Counted from the first letter of the stretch, positions 39,210-49,276 are shown. The stretch is 64,000 nt of DNA from JANPEZ01 sp031423155 (GCA_031423155.1 JANPEZ010000113.1:1-64000), one strand, 5' to 3'. The notes: generated by a model from the sequence alone, not told the origin. Translations and numbers: made by a program.

Positions 39210-42200
39210 CTATCCGGCCAGAGCGCGGATCTGCCGCAGTGCCACCGTCAGCTGCGCGATGTCAGTAACGCCTTCCATCGCAAGGGTTCGCATGAACCTG
39301 TGGAGCCGGGCGAAGGGCTCGGCCCTGCTCTCCAGGAATGCAGCCACGGCTTCCTCGACGCTCGCACCTTCCGGTGCCTCTTCGATGACGCGCTCGGCTA
39401 TCTGGCGGCGGACCAGGAATACATCGTCCTCCATCGACTGAACGGCCCAGCGTTGCCAGCGAGAACCTGTGGGCAGTTCCTCAAGGCGGTATTCGAGCCA
39501 GTCGATGTCGAGCTTCTCGCCGAGCATGAAGAAGACCCTGGCCACGTCGAGGACCTCGTGTCCGCAGGCCCGGCTGACCGTGATGATGTCCGGGCCGTGG
39601 ACCAGTTCGGCCTGGAAGGCGTGGCGGCGGGCGGTCTGCTCGGGCACTCCCTCGGCGACCAGGCGGCGAACGATGTGCTCGTGTTCCTCGCGCCAGGTGT
39701 CCGAGCCGACCCCGTCGATGACGGCGGACAGCTCGGCGAAGGAGGCGGCAGCACCCTCGATCGCCTCGGAGAGCCGGGCGCCACCACCCTGGACCAACCA
39801 CCAGCGCGAGGTCGCCTCTACGAGCCAGTCGACGCCGCTCAGAAGCTCGTTCTGAACAACCGGGTCGATCAGGCCGTCGAGCGACTCGACCGAGGCCCAA
39901 CGCTCGACCGCACCGGTGACGTCACGCGCGATACGGAATGCGCGCACAACGTCGGCGGGCTGGGCGCCGGTTTCGGTAGCCATCCGCGTGATGAACGTGA
40001 TCCCCTGCGAGTTGACTACATCGTTCGCGATGATCGTGGCGTTCAACTCTCTACGCAGGGGGTGTTCATTCAGCAGAGGCCCGAAACGCTCCACGACGGC
40101 GGGCGGGAAATAGCGCCGAAGGTCGGCCTCCAGGTAGGCCGAGTCGGGAAGGTCGCTGCGAAGGATCGCGGCGGCCAGGGATCGCTTGGCGTAGGCCAGC
40201 AGCACCGCGAGCTCGGGACGGGCCATCCCGGCACCGGCCGCCCGCCGCTCAGCCATCTCCTCGGTCGTGGGCAGGAACTCGACCTCTCGCTCCAGCTCTC
40301 CCTCGGACTCGAGCTGTTGCATCAGATCCTCGTAGGACTCGATGCGCTGGGTCGAGACTTCGGCTTCCTGGGAGAGGATCTGAGCCTGCAGGTAGTTCGT
40401 GTACAGCACATGCGCCGTTACGTCCTGTGCGCATGACTCGAGGAGCTCGTTGCGGGCCTCGACGGTCAGCTCTCCCCGCTGGACCGCGAGGCCGAGCAGG
40501 ATCTTCAGGTTGACTTCGTGGTCGGAGCAGTCGACGCCGGCGGAGTTGTCGATGAAGTCGGTGTTGATACGCCCGCCGGCCTGCGCGTACTCGACGCGGC
40601 CGCGCTGGGTGAACCCGAGGTTGCCGCCTTCGCCCACGACCCGGCAGCGAAGGTCCTTGCCGCTTACCCGGATCGCGTCGTTCGCGCGGTCCCCTGCCTC
40701 TGCGTTGGCCTCCTTTGAGGACTTCACGTAGGTGCCGATGCCCCCGTTCCAGAAGAGATCGACGGGTGCCTTCAAGATCGCTTTCATCACTTCGGCGGGC
40801 GTCATCTCCTCGGGGGCATCCTCGGCGATGCCGATCACGGCCCGGGCCTCGAATGAGAGTGTCACCGACTTGGCCTTGCGGTCCAGCACCGCCCCCCCCT
40901 CGGAAAGGAGCGAAGTGTCGTAGTCGGCCCAGGAGGAACCGGGCGTGTCGAACAGCCTGCGGCGTTCTACGAACGAGGCGGCGGGATCGGGCGAGGGATC
41001 CAAGAAGATGTTGCGGTGATCGAAGGCGGCCACCAGCCTTATCTGCTCGGACAGCAGCATCCCGTTGCCGAAGACATCGCCGGACATGTCGCCGACCCCG
41101 ATGACCGTGAAGGGATGAGTCATCACGTCGACACCTATCTCGCGGAAGTGGCGCTTGACCGACTCCCACGCGCCGCGCGCGGTTATGGCCAGCTTCTTGT
41201 GGTCGTAGCCGGCGCTGCCGCCGCTGGCGAACGCGTCTCCCAACCAGAAGCCGTACTCTGCGCTGACCCGGTTCGCGGTATCGGAGAAGGTCGCGGTCCC
41301 TTTGTCGGCAGCGACCACCAGGTAGGGGTCGTCATCGTCCAGAACGCGAACGTCGGCGGGGTGAACCACGGAACCATCGACGAGGTTGTCGGTCAGATCG
41401 AGCAGCCCACGCATGAAGGTCACGTACTGGGTACTGACCTCCCGCTTCAGCTCCTCGGGGGTCGCCGTCGCGCGCTTCAGGATGAACCCACCCTTCGACC
41501 CGTCGGGAACTATGACCGCGTTCTTCACCTTCTGGGCCTTCATCAGGCCGAGGACCTCGGTGCGGTAGTCCTCCTTGCGATCGGACCAACGGATGCCACC
41601 ACGAGCGACCTTGCCTCCGCGCAGGTGGATGGCTTCCATCTCCGGCGAGTAGACGAAGATCTCGTACAACGGGAAGGGCTTGGGCATCTCCGGAACGTCT
41701 GCGGATGCGATCTTGAACGACAGGGTGTTGCGCCCGGGCCGGTATGCGTTGGTCCGCAGCGTCGCGTCGATGGTCCCGAGGAAGCCCCTGATGATCCGGT
41801 CCTGATCGAGCGAGGCCACCGAGCGCAGATCACGCAGGATCTCTTTCCTCAGTTGGTCGACCTGTTCGTCCGGCGCAGCTCTTGCCGGGTCGAACTTAGC
41901 TTCGAAGAGCCGGACGAGTCGCGCCGCGATGTGAGGGTTCTCGGCGAACGCGTCGTTCTGGTACTCCTCGGTGAAACTGGCCGACACGCGCTGGCGATAC
42001 TTGCGGTAGGCCCGCAGGATGGCGACCTCCCGGTGGGTCAGCGAGGCGGAGATGACCAGCCTGTTGAGCGAGTCGGTCTCAGCCTCCCCCCGCCAGATCG
42101 CGCTGATGGTGTCCGATACTCGCTCGGCGCTGGCCTCGAGGTCGAGCACCGCGCCGCGGGCATCGAGGACCCCGAAGTCGTGGATGTAGACCTTGCCCTC

Positions 42201-44006
42201 GCCTTGCAGGGCGGTCGGAACCTCCTCGACGACTCGAAGACCCAGCGATTCGAGGATGGGCATGAAGTCCGACAGATCGATCTTGCCGCCGGTCTTGTAG
42301 AGAGAGGCGCGTGTGAGCCGCTCGCCGGCGGCCTCGTTGCCCAAGCCGACGACGAAGCCTTGATCGCTCGACTCGAGCTCCTCCAGCCGGGCGACATCGC
42401 CCGCGATCAGTTCCCAGTCCGCGTTGGACTTGTAGTACTCGGGGAATCGCGCCGACCACTTGCTGGCAAGACCCGCACCCTCCTGCCCGTGGTGCTTGAT
42501 CAATACGTCGTTGAGATCGTCGTCCCAGGTGCGCGCCAGCCGCATGACCTCTTCTTCAAGCTCCTCGAACGGAACGTCCGGGATGTGGCCGTGATCGATG
42601 TGAACCGTGAAGAAGATGCGGGCCACCTCGGACTCGCCCAATGCCAGGTGATAGTCGACGGAGGACCCGTTGAAGCGATCGACGAAGAGTTTCTGAAGCT
42701 TCTTGCGCAGGGCCGCGTTGAACCGGTCGCGTGGAAGCGCGACGACCACCGAAACACTGCGCCCGTAGAGGTCGCGGCGGACGAGAACCCGGATCCCCTG
42801 CTGTTTCTCGAGCTGCAGCAGACCGCGAACCAGAACCCGAAGCTCCTCGGTCGAGGCAAGGAACAGTTCGTCCTTCGGAAATGACTCGAAGAGCGCAACG
42901 GCGGCCTTGTAATCGTGCGAACCCTCGAAGAGGTCCTCGGCGGCCAGGATCTGCTCGAGCTTGTGGTGAAGAAGCGGCGTCTTGGAGGCCGGGTCCATGT
43001 AGGCCTTGGACGTGAATAGCCCGATCAGGCGAGCCTCTCCGATGATGGACCCGTCGGCTGCGATCTTGCGGATCCCGATGTAGTCCATCCGCGCGCGCCG
43101 GTGCACCGTGGATTGCGAGTTGGTCTTGGAGTAGATGAGCAGGTCGCCGTCTTCGATGCGGGCGCGCAGCGCCGGATCAAGACCCGAAAGCTGCACCGGC
43201 GTGGCGAAGGAGGACCGGCCGGCATCCGACAAGATCCCCAACCCGGTGTTGGGTACAGCTTGCAGCGCCCGGCCCTCGGCAGTATCGATCAAGTCGTATT
43301 CGCGATACCCGAGCAGCACGAAATTCAGCTGCGAGAGCCACTGCAGGAAATCGACGGTCTCGCCGACCTCACTAGGGTCGTATCGAACCGCGCCGACTCG
43401 GGCAAGCTCGATCATGTGAACGACTCGCTCCTGCATCGCCTCGAAATCTCTGACGACGAGGCGCACGTCGCGAAGCACGTTCCGGATGCTCTCGGCGAGA
43501 TCTGCCAACTCTTCGTCCGAGAGGCGCCGATCCACCTCGATGTGCATCACGGATTCCCGGTGCAAGGCCTCACGGGCGTGAAGGACGCGCTCGATGTGGC
43601 CGCCCTCACCCCTGGCGGTGCCGATGACGGGGTGAAGCAGACGGCGGACGTTCAGGTTGCGAGCAGCCAGCTCCTCGGTTACGGAATCGACGAGGAACGG
43701 CGCGTCGTCGGTGTTCGTTTCCAGCACCGACCCGACGGTTCCGTATCCATCTGTCGCGATATCCGGGTTGAAGGCTCGGACGGCGCTCGGGTCATCTCCT
43801 CTGGAATCCGCCAGTTCGAAGGCGCCCATGACCTGGGCGAAGAGCTCCTCCAAGGGGACGCCGGAGGTCTCCTCTTCGGAGAGACGGCGGGTGTATGCCT
43901 TGGAGAAGGCGGAGATGGCGTCGCGGCGCTCGGGAGCGGCACGCTCGGAGATCAGGACGAGCAACTCCTCGATAGCGGACGCCGGGGTCTGGGTCTGCGG
44001 GTCCAC
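39210..44006 (-). CDS. gdh: NAD-specific glutamate dehydrogenase, large (GDH180-type)
   Basis: This 1,598-residue enzyme converts glutamate to 2-oxoglutarate with NAD. It is of the large bacterial type: an N-terminal ACT-like regulatory region (DDAPFLVDSVTEELAARNL), a GDH domain with catalytic Lys in IVPDGSKGGFIL, ARGGIRWSDRKEDYRTEV and the nucleotide-binding VIGVGDMSGDVFGNGMLLS, and GEGGNLGFTQRGRVEYA with NTDFIDNSAGVDCSDHEVN. A helical C-terminal tail follows. GTG at 44006 was chosen because the ~160 residues further upstream are a shadow of the next gene. The MFS gene begins 24 bases after its stop. Confidence 0.94.
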   Translation of the reverse strand: MDPQTQTPASAIEELLVLISERAAPERRDAISAFSKAYTRRLSEEETSGVPLEELFAQVMGAFELADSRGDDPSAVRAFNPDIATDGYGTVGSVLETNTDDAPFLVDSVTEELAARNLNVRRLLHPVIGTARGEGGHIERVLHAREALHRESVMHIEVDRRLSDEELADLAESIRNVLRDVRLVVRDFEAMQERVVHMIELARVGAVRYDPSEVGETVDFLQWLSQLNFVLLGYREYDLIDTAEGRALQAVPNTGLGILSDAGRSSFATPVQLSGLDPALRARIEDGDLLIYSKTNSQSTVHRRARMDYIGIRKIAADGSIIGEARLIGLFTSKAYMDPASKTPLLHHKLEQILAAEDLFEGSHDYKAAVALFESFPKDELFLASTEELRVLVRGLLQLEKQQGIRVLVRRDLYGRSVSVVVALPRDRFNAALRKKLQKLFVDRFNGSSVDYHLALGESEVARIFFTVHIDHGHIPDVPFEELEEEVMRLARTWDDDLNDVLIKHHGQEGAGLASKWSARFPEYYKSNADWELIAGDVARLEELESSDQGFVVGLGNEAAGERLTRASLYKTGGKIDLSDFMPILESLGLRVVEEVPTALQGEGKVYIHDFGVLDARGAVLDLEASAERVSDTISAIWRGEAETDSLNRLVISASLTHREVAILRAYRKYRQRVSASFTEEYQNDAFAENPHIAARLVRLFEAKFDPARAAPDEQVDQLRKEILRDLRSVASLDQDRIIRGFLGTIDATLRTNAYRPGRNTLSFKIASADVPEMPKPFPLYEIFVYSPEMEAIHLRGGKVARGGIRWSDRKEDYRTEVLGLMKAQKVKNAVIVPDGSKGGFILKRATATPEELKREVSTQYVTFMRGLLDLTDNLVDGSVVHPADVRVLDDDDPYLVVAADKGTATFSDTANRVSAEYGFWLGDAFASGGSAGYDHKKLAITARGAWESVKRHFREIGVDVMTHPFTVIGVGDMSGDVFGNGMLLSEQIRLVAAFDHRNIFLDPSPDPAASFVERRRLFDTPGSSWADYDTSLLSEGGAVLDRKAKSVTLSFEARAVIGIAEDAPEEMTPAEVMKAILKAPVDLFWNGGIGTYVKSSKEANAEAGDRANDAIRVSGKDLRCRVVGEGGNLGFTQRGRVEYAQAGGRINTDFIDNSAGVDCSDHEVNLKILLGLAVQRGELTVEARNELLESCAQDVTAHVLYTNYLQAQILSQEAEVSTQRIESYEDLMQQLESEGELEREVEFLPTTEEMAERRAAGAGMARPELAVLLAYAKRSLAAAILRSDLPDSAYLEADLRRYFPPAVVERFGPLLNEHPLRRELNATIIANDVVNSQGITFITRMATETGAQPADVVRAFRIARDVTGAVERWASVESLDGLIDPVVQNELLSGVDWLVEATSRWWLVQGGGARLSEAIEGAAASFAELSAVIDGVGSDTWREEHEHIVRRLVAEGVPEQTARRHAFQAELVHGPDIITVSRACGHEVLDVARVFFMLGEKLDIDWLEYRLEELPTGSRWQRWAVQSMEDDVFLVRRQIAERVIEEAPEGASVEEAVAAFLESRAEPFARLHRFMRTLAMEGVTDIAQLTVALRQIRALAG

Positions 44007-44092
44007 GAGGGAACATTCTCGCAGGTCCGGATGGGCGTCGGCGTGGTGTGGACAGGTGAAGTGGGCGGCCGGTCTTACGCCTGGACGGCGCA

Positions 44093-44995
44093 CTATCGCG
44101 CCGCGTAGTCGGGGTAGTTGGCTTCCACGATCGGAATGAGGCCAGTCAGGTAGGCACCCCCCGTGCAGCCTCGGCACCACGCGCTCGCGTTGATCCACCT
44201 CGCGGTCGCGGCCGCCGGCGAGCATCCGCGAAGGGAGGACAGGATGGACTCGTACCCGTAGGAAGCTGCCCCCCCGGTCAGGGTCTCGACCGACGCCCGG
44301 ACGCCCTGTTGCACGGACATGTAGTTCTTGACCCCGACCGAGTTGAAGTTGGTCGCACCGGCCATGGAGTGCGTCGTCGCCAAGGGATTGAACCGGGCAG
44401 CCGTCGACTCCTGCGTCTGCCATGCGACGACAACGAGCAGGTTGTCGCCGCAGTCGGGTGCGCCGATGGCGGCAAGGAAGAGGCGCGCCCAACCCTCGTA
44501 GGTCCGTGAGACCGCGCCGGTTCCATCGCTAAGCCGGTCGACCAGCGCTTGAAGGTCATCCCTCTTCGACTGCATGTCGACCAGACGATCCTGGAAGCCT
44601 TGCACGCTCCGGGAAGTCGACGCGAAGGCCTCGCTCCGCTTCAGGCGGTGGTAGCGCAGGAGTGCCCGGTTGAGCTCGACCAGTTCCAGGGGCGGGGACA
44701 TCATGCTCACGCGTAACGCCTCGGGGTTGGGGATCAGAACGCCGGCCTCACGCGCACTTGCGCGGGCGAAGTACAGGTGCCGCTCGGCCAGCAGGGCCCT
44801 GCCCTGCGATAGGTTCAAGTCGCCGATGCCCGCTCCCATCCGGGCTTGCACGGCGGCGATCCTGTGGTCGAGGTCGGCGAGCGCGACCCGAGCCGACGAC
44901 AGGGTTGCCGGGACCTGGGCGCGCGCGGGCAGCCCCCCGACGAGCGAAGAGACGGCGAGCAGCGCTGCTGCGAACCTGGATACGAGCCGGACCAC
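44093..44995 (-). CDS. Secreted protein with coiled coil and lysozyme-like domain
   Basis: The 300 residues have a signal peptide (cleaved near ARA, about 26), a helical, coiled-coil-prone region (about 30-165), and a C-terminal domain: VVAWQTQESTAARFNPLATTH with a candidate catalytic Glu, then ATNFNSVGVKNYMSVQQGV, SYGYESILSSLRGC and a final Trp-rich part with three Cys. This pattern (Glu, then FNPLxTT, then FNSVGVKNY) recurs in uncharacterised lysozyme-like domains of actinobacteria and their phages. A role in peptidoglycan cleavage is inferred. It lies 86 bases before the gdh start. Confidence 0.65.
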   Translation of the reverse strand: MVRLVSRFAAALLAVSSLVGGLPARAQVPATLSSARVALADLDHRIAAVQARMGAGIGDLNLSQGRALLAERHLYFARASAREAGVLIPNPEALRVSMMSPPLELVELNRALLRYHRLKRSEAFASTSRSVQGFQDRLVDMQSKRDDLQALVDRLSDGTGAVSRTYEGWARLFLAAIGAPDCGDNLLVVVAWQTQESTAARFNPLATTHSMAGATNFNSVGVKNYMSVQQGVRASVETLTGGAASYGYESILSSLRGCSPAAATARWINASAWCRGCTGGAYLTGLIPIVEANYPDYAAR

Positions 44996-45034
44996 GACCG
45001 TGGTATCGACTGAGCGCGGCCGAGCCTTGAACCG

Positions 45035-46882
45035 CTAGGAGGACCGGCGCGCCGCCTCGACGACCTCGGCGGCCAGGTCGAAACGGCCGAACTGAGGCAT
45101 CAGGTAGATGCCCTGGACCTGGGAACGTAGCTCCTCTATCAGTTCGGTGGCCATCGCTATCCCGGTCTTGCCCGAGTCATCGCCTGCCGCGGCCAGCCGC
45201 TCTCGGGCCTCGTCCGGGATCAAGATCCCGGGCACCTCGTTGTGCAGGAACTCGGCGTGACGACCGGTGACCAGGGGCAGCACCCCGGCGAGCACGGGCA
45301 CGGTGAGCTCGCCGAACTCCCGCTCGTAGGCATCGCGTAGGAGCGAGATCGGTTCGACGGAATACACCGGCTGAGACAGCAGGAACCGAGCCCCGCTATC
45401 CACCTTCTTGCGCAGCAGTCGAACCTCCCTGACCAGGTCGCCCGCCACGGGAGAGACCGCCGCGCCTGCGAAGAAGGATGTCGGCTCGCCGATGGAGGCG
45501 CCGGAACGATCGAGTCCCCGGTTGAACTCCTCGTTTATCAGGGAAAGAAGGCCGGTGGCGGTCACGTCGACGTTGTTGGACCCCTGGGGGAAGTCACCGA
45601 TCGTCACGGGATCGCCGACGCAGACGAAGATGTTGCGGATCCCGAGCGCATGCGCACCAAGAAGATCGCCCTGCAAACGCAGGAGATTCCTGCCGCGGGT
45701 CGGGAAGTGAAGCGTCGTCTCGGCCCCGGCCTGATCCTGGATGGCCCTGCACGCGGCCCAGGCACTCATCCTCATCTTGGCCATCGGGCTGTCGGCGACG
45801 TCTACAACATCGGCGCCGGCGGAGGTGAGGGTTTCGGCCGCCGCTACCAGGCGGGACACATCGAAGGATCGCGGGGGTTCCATCTCTACGGCGATAACGA
45901 ATGCTCCACGTGAGAGCTTCTCCTGCAGTCCCGTGGGAACTACCGAAACCCCGGTAACCGCGGAAGAGGGTTCCACGTACTCTGCGACATCGACGAGCGC
46001 ACGACCGGGTGCACGTTCAATGGCCGCCGCGACCGCCGATGTGTGGGCGGGTCCGGTTCCGCAGCATCCTCCGATCAGCGCGACTCCTTCGTCAAGCATC
46101 GCTCGAGCATGGTCGGCGAAGTATCCGGGGGTCGCGGGATAGACGAAGCGCCCACCGACCTGTCGCGGCCCCCCGGCATTCGCGCGGGCGAGCATCGGCA
46201 GGCCGGCCGCGACCGGGGCCATGGCTCGAACGACCCTAAGGGCTTGGGCGGGTCCCTCCCCGCAGTTCACGCCGATCGCGTCGGCCCCCAACTCTGCCAG
46301 CCGGGCCGCCACCTGCGCTGGCGTCGAACCGAGCAGCGTCCGGTCGTCGCGGGTGAAGGTCGAGCTTGCGAGCACCGCGAGCCCGGGAGCTGCTTCATGG
46401 GACGCGGCCAGCGCCTGTTCCATCTCTCGCAGGTCGGTCTGTGTCTCGATGATCAGCACGTCGACCCCGGCTTCCGCCAGTGCCTCGATGGCCTCGGAGT
46501 AGGCATCGAAGGCGGCCTCGGCCGAGACCCTTCCGTAGGGGGCGAGCCTCACGCCCAAGGGACCGACGGATCCGGCAACGTACTCGGCGCCCGACCCCCG
46601 GGCGATCTCGACGCCGGCACGGACCAATGGGCCAACGGAACCCGATAACCCGTGCCGTTCGAGCCGGAATCTGTTCGCGCCGAACGTATTCGTCAGGACC
46701 AGCCTGGCCCCGGCCTCGACGAACCCCCGATGAACATCTCCGACGGCGACAGGATCCTGCAGGTTCAACGCCTCGAAGCAAGAGTCGATCGGCCTGCCGC
46801 CTTCGATCAGAGACGTGCCCATCCCCCCGTCGGCCAGGAGGGGCCCAGTCGCCAGCACTGCGCGGAGCTCGACGCCGTTCAT
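45035..46882 (-). CDS. Bifunctional homocysteine S-methyltransferase / methylenetetrahydrofolate reductase
   Basis: The 615 residues join two enzymes. The N-terminal homocysteine methyltransferase (about 1-290) has LLADGGMGTSLIEGG, VLTNTFGANRFRL, and Zn ligands in GVNCGEG and GGCCGTG. The C-terminal MTHFR domain (about 325-615) has FVIAVEMEPPRSFD, HFPTRGRNLLRLQGDLLGAHA, NIFVCVGDP (FAD and substrate sites) and ARFLLSQPVYS. The layout matches Bacillus YitJ. Together they supply methyl groups for methionine from folate. The divergent lipoprotein gene starts about 100 bases away. Confidence 0.93.
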   Translation of the reverse strand: MNGVELRAVLATGPLLADGGMGTSLIEGGRPIDSCFEALNLQDPVAVGDVHRGFVEAGARLVLTNTFGANRFRLERHGLSGSVGPLVRAGVEIARGSGAEYVAGSVGPLGVRLAPYGRVSAEAAFDAYSEAIEALAEAGVDVLIIETQTDLREMEQALAASHEAAPGLAVLASSTFTRDDRTLLGSTPAQVAARLAELGADAIGVNCGEGPAQALRVVRAMAPVAAGLPMLARANAGGPRQVGGRFVYPATPGYFADHARAMLDEGVALIGGCCGTGPAHTSAVAAAIERAPGRALVDVAEYVEPSSAVTGVSVVPTGLQEKLSRGAFVIAVEMEPPRSFDVSRLVAAAETLTSAGADVVDVADSPMAKMRMSAWAACRAIQDQAGAETTLHFPTRGRNLLRLQGDLLGAHALGIRNIFVCVGDPVTIGDFPQGSNNVDVTATGLLSLINEEFNRGLDRSGASIGEPTSFFAGAAVSPVAGDLVREVRLLRKKVDSGARFLLSQPVYSVEPISLLRDAYEREFGELTVPVLAGVLPLVTGRHAEFLHNEVPGILIPDEARERLAAAGDDSGKTGIAMATELIEELRSQVQGIYLMPQFGRFDLAAEVVEAARRSS

Positions 46883-46984
46883 GACGGGAGTTTCCCAGGC
46901 TCGGAGCCGGCCCCGGCCGGTTGCTCGACGGGGCGACCTCCGGTGGCTAGGATGAGCCGCTCCAAGCGGGAGGGGCGGACGCTA

Positions 46985-47788
46985 GTGGATCGAAGGTTGC
47001 ATCTGTGCGTCGCGGCGCTGCTCCTCGCGCTGTCCGCCTGCAGGTTCTCCACTTCAGATCCCGGGTCTACGCAGAGCCCCAGTCCGACCCCGACGGAGCG
47101 ACCCGCCGTCGCCGGACTCAAGGCGGCGCCCAAGCCTTTCAAGGCCGACCCATCGTCGTGGCGGATGACGCTCACTTGGACGGCCCCCGTCGGCTTCGAG
47201 GCGGACCACTACGTTATAACGCGCGACACACGCTCGATCGCGAAGGACGTTATGGGTACAACCTTCGTGGACGAGGGGATCGAGCCAGACGAGAAGTACC
47301 GCTATTCCGTGACCGGCGTCTCCGCGGACGGGGCGCAGACCAAGCCGGCGATCACGGTAGTGACGACCGATCCCCTGCCGGACTCCGACGCGAGGCTGCA
47401 GGGCAAGTTCCTGATGAAGATGCATACGACCTCGAGCAACGTAGGCGCGTCCGGCAACTTCGGGATGCTCTGGACGTTCGACCCCAAGTGCGCTTCCGGT
47501 CCGTGCGAAGTGACTTGGAGCGCGAAGGGACGCAGCGGCTCCGGGGTTCTCAAGCAGAAGGGGGCAACCTACTCGGGCACCATCTATGCGCCGTTCATGA
47601 TCTTGAGCTGCCACGGTGGCTCCTTCAACGAGGCCTTGACGTTCACGTTCCATATCACGGAGTCATCGACCGTCGGAGGCCAGTGGAGGGCGACCAGGTT
47701 CCAGGGGTCGATGTTCGAGAGTGCGAGCTATTCGGGCTGCGTAACGGGTCGGAACTCCTATACATATGCGGGGCAAGTGCAGTCATGA
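46985..47788 (+). CDS. FN3-containing lipoprotein
   Basis: The 267 residues begin with a lipobox (LLLALSAC, Cys19), a Ser/Pro/Thr linker, an FN3-like domain (about 50-140: WRMTLTWTAPVGFEADHYVI, then KYRYSVTGVSADG) and a C-terminal beta domain with WTFDPKCASGPC. The GTG at 46985 was chosen because AGGGGCGG lies well placed upstream and the signal peptide starts there; ATG at 46952 is the alternative. Its stop overlaps the next gene (ATGA). The next protein has the same FN3-plus-beta plan. Surface role likely, function unknown. Confidence 0.72.
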   Translation: MDRRLHLCVAALLLALSACRFSTSDPGSTQSPSPTPTERPAVAGLKAAPKPFKADPSSWRMTLTWTAPVGFEADHYVITRDTRSIAKDVMGTTFVDEGIEPDEKYRYSVTGVSADGAQTKPAITVVTTDPLPDSDARLQGKFLMKMHTTSSNVGASGNFGMLWTFDPKCASGPCEVTWSAKGRSGSGVLKQKGATYSGTIYAPFMILSCHGGSFNEALTFTFHITESSTVGGQWRATRFQGSMFESASYSGCVTGRNSYTYAGQVQS

Positions 47789-48834
47789 CGGATCCGCAGG
47801 AGCCGAACGAACCGCAGATGGGGCCCCCGGAGGGTCAGGATTCGGCGTCACCGCCACCTCCGCCGATCCCCGTGGTGACTCCCGTCCCCTCGGACTTCCT
47901 GACTCCAACGGTTCCGTTCGAGACGATCGAGCCGGAGCCATCCCAGGGTGTTGCCGGCTCACCTATTCCCTCCACGGCTCCAGGCAGTATGCCGGCGCCC
48001 TCTCGCCTCAGACGCGGCGCCGCGATAGGACTGGCGATACTGCTCGCGATCGGAGGCGTCACCGCCGCCATCTTGGCGTCCGGAGGAAAGGCGCTGGTCG
48101 CCCCGTCGGGTCCTCCCGACGCACCCACGGACGTTACGGCGAAGGCCCGGGCGTGCGCGCCACCAAAGTGCGACACCGTTCACGGCGAGGTTGAGGTGGC
48201 GTGGTCGGCATCCGGCGGCGACCCGACCAAGTACACGATCTCGCGCGACGGTTTCCAGGTAGGAACGACCGAGGGCGACCAGACCGGCTTCATCGACGAA
48301 GACGCGGGCCTCGGCGAGAAAGTGTCCTACACGGTTACGGCCACGAACGCGGAAGGCACCTCATCCGAGTCGGCTGCCGGAACCGTCAAGATCCCTGTCC
48401 CTCCGCTCACCGCCGCGCAGCTTTCGGGAACCTACCGCGTCGTCGAGACGGTAACGCGCGCAACGTTCCTGGGTCGGTTCGAGGGCATCGACTCCCCCAC
48501 GCCGGGCGACACGACGACGAGCACCTGGACGTTCTCACCCACCTGCCACTCCAACGAGGGGGCGTGCCCTACGAAGATCTTCGGCGACAACCCGCCGTTG
48601 AAGCCGAAGGGCAGGGTCTACACCGGATCCCCCAACCAGGAGAAGGCTAGGTGCAACAGCGGCTCGGCGGTGCCGACCGACAACGACTACCGGTTGGTGA
48701 TAACGAAAGCCAAGGTCACGTCCACATGGACGGTGTCGGCTTTCACCGGGACCTACTCGGTCTCATTCACGTGCAGCGGAGGATTCACCTCGAGCGGAAC
48801 CGTCAAGGTAACCGGCACCTACAAGGGGAGCTAG
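47785..48834 (+). CDS. FN3-containing membrane-anchored surface protein
   Basis: The 349 residues have a Pro-rich cytosolic start (about 1-75), a single membrane span (GAAIGLAILLAIGGVTAAILA), then an FN3 domain (about 115-215: EVEVAWSASGGDPTKYTISRD, SYTVTATNAEGTSSES) and a C-terminal beta domain (LSGTYRVVETV, then WTFSPTCHSNEGACP and GTYSVSFTCSGGF). The C-terminal half parallels that of the preceding lipoprotein, so the two are tandem paralogues with different anchors. It converges with the OsmC gene, overlapping by 4 bases. Confidence 0.75.
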   Translation: MTDPQEPNEPQMGPPEGQDSASPPPPPIPVVTPVPSDFLTPTVPFETIEPEPSQGVAGSPIPSTAPGSMPAPSRLRRGAAIGLAILLAIGGVTAAILASGGKALVAPSGPPDAPTDVTAKARACAPPKCDTVHGEVEVAWSASGGDPTKYTISRDGFQVGTTEGDQTGFIDEDAGLGEKVSYTVTATNAEGTSSESAAGTVKIPVPPLTAAQLSGTYRVVETVTRATFLGRFEGIDSPTPGDTTTSTWTFSPTCHSNEGACPTKIFGDNPPLKPKGRVYTGSPNQEKARCNSGSAVPTDNDYRLVITKAKVTSTWTVSAFTGTYSVSFTCSGGFTSSGTVKVTGTYKGS

Positions 48835-49238
48835 CCGGCCACTATCTCCAAGCTGTGAGATAGCTCGACGTTCGGCCGGAGCGTCGCAGCGACCGAACAG
48901 TATCTGGACTCGGACAGTTCGATCGCCCGCTCGGCCTTCGCCGGATCGACGTCTCCCGTGATGATGAAGTGCAGGTGGATCCCGGTGAACGCCCAAGGGG
49001 CTTCGGGCTCTTGCTCGGACGTGATCTTGACTTCTAGGCCCTCCAGAGCCTGCCGCTGTTTCCGCAGGATGTTCACCACATCCCAGGACGTACACGCGGC
49101 GAGCGAGATGGGGACCAGGTCGGAGGGTTTGGCGCCCACCCCTTGCGGATCGGTGTCGATCCCGAAGACATGACCCTGCTGGTCTCTGCCTTCGAAACCG
49201 AATCCCTCTCCCGTCCAGCGCAGGCCCTGCTCACTCAT
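48831..49238 (-). CDS. OsmC/Ohr family peroxiredoxin-like protein
   Basis: This 135-residue protein has the OsmC fold: GVGAKPSDLVPISLAACTSWDVV with the first reactive Cys (AACTS), a long helix (NILRKQRQALEGLEVK), and the second Cys in SESRYCSVAATL. OsmC proteins reduce organic hydroperoxides, but many subfamilies have other or unknown roles. Both Cys are present, so peroxidase activity is possible. Confidence 0.85.
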   Translation of the reverse strand: MSEQGLRWTGEGFGFEGRDQQGHVFGIDTDPQGVGAKPSDLVPISLAACTSWDVVNILRKQRQALEGLEVKITSEQEPEAPWAFTGIHLHFIITGDVDPAKAERAIELSESRYCSVAATLRPNVELSHSLEIVAG

Positions 49239-49276
49239 GGGGGCAGTCTATGGTTCCGGGCGGTTACCCTCCTCTC

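Noticed and set aside
38949..42884. Open frames of 495 and 622 codons on the plus strand opposite NAD-GDH
   Set aside because: They mirror the codon pattern of the NAD-GDH gene and resemble no family.
44007..44492. N-terminal extension of NAD-GDH by about 160 residues
   Set aside because: The extension is a shadow of the lysozyme-like gene (44093-44995); GTG at 44006 gives the usual N-terminus.
44093..44995. Prophage remnant suggested by the lysozyme-like domain
   Set aside because: No phage structural, integrase or holin gene lies nearby, and the protein has its own signal peptide; it looks like a host secreted protein.
46883..46984. SAM or cobalamin riboswitch upstream of the methionine-synthesis fusion gene
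   Set aside because: The divergent gap is only about 100 bases and shows none of the conserved cores.
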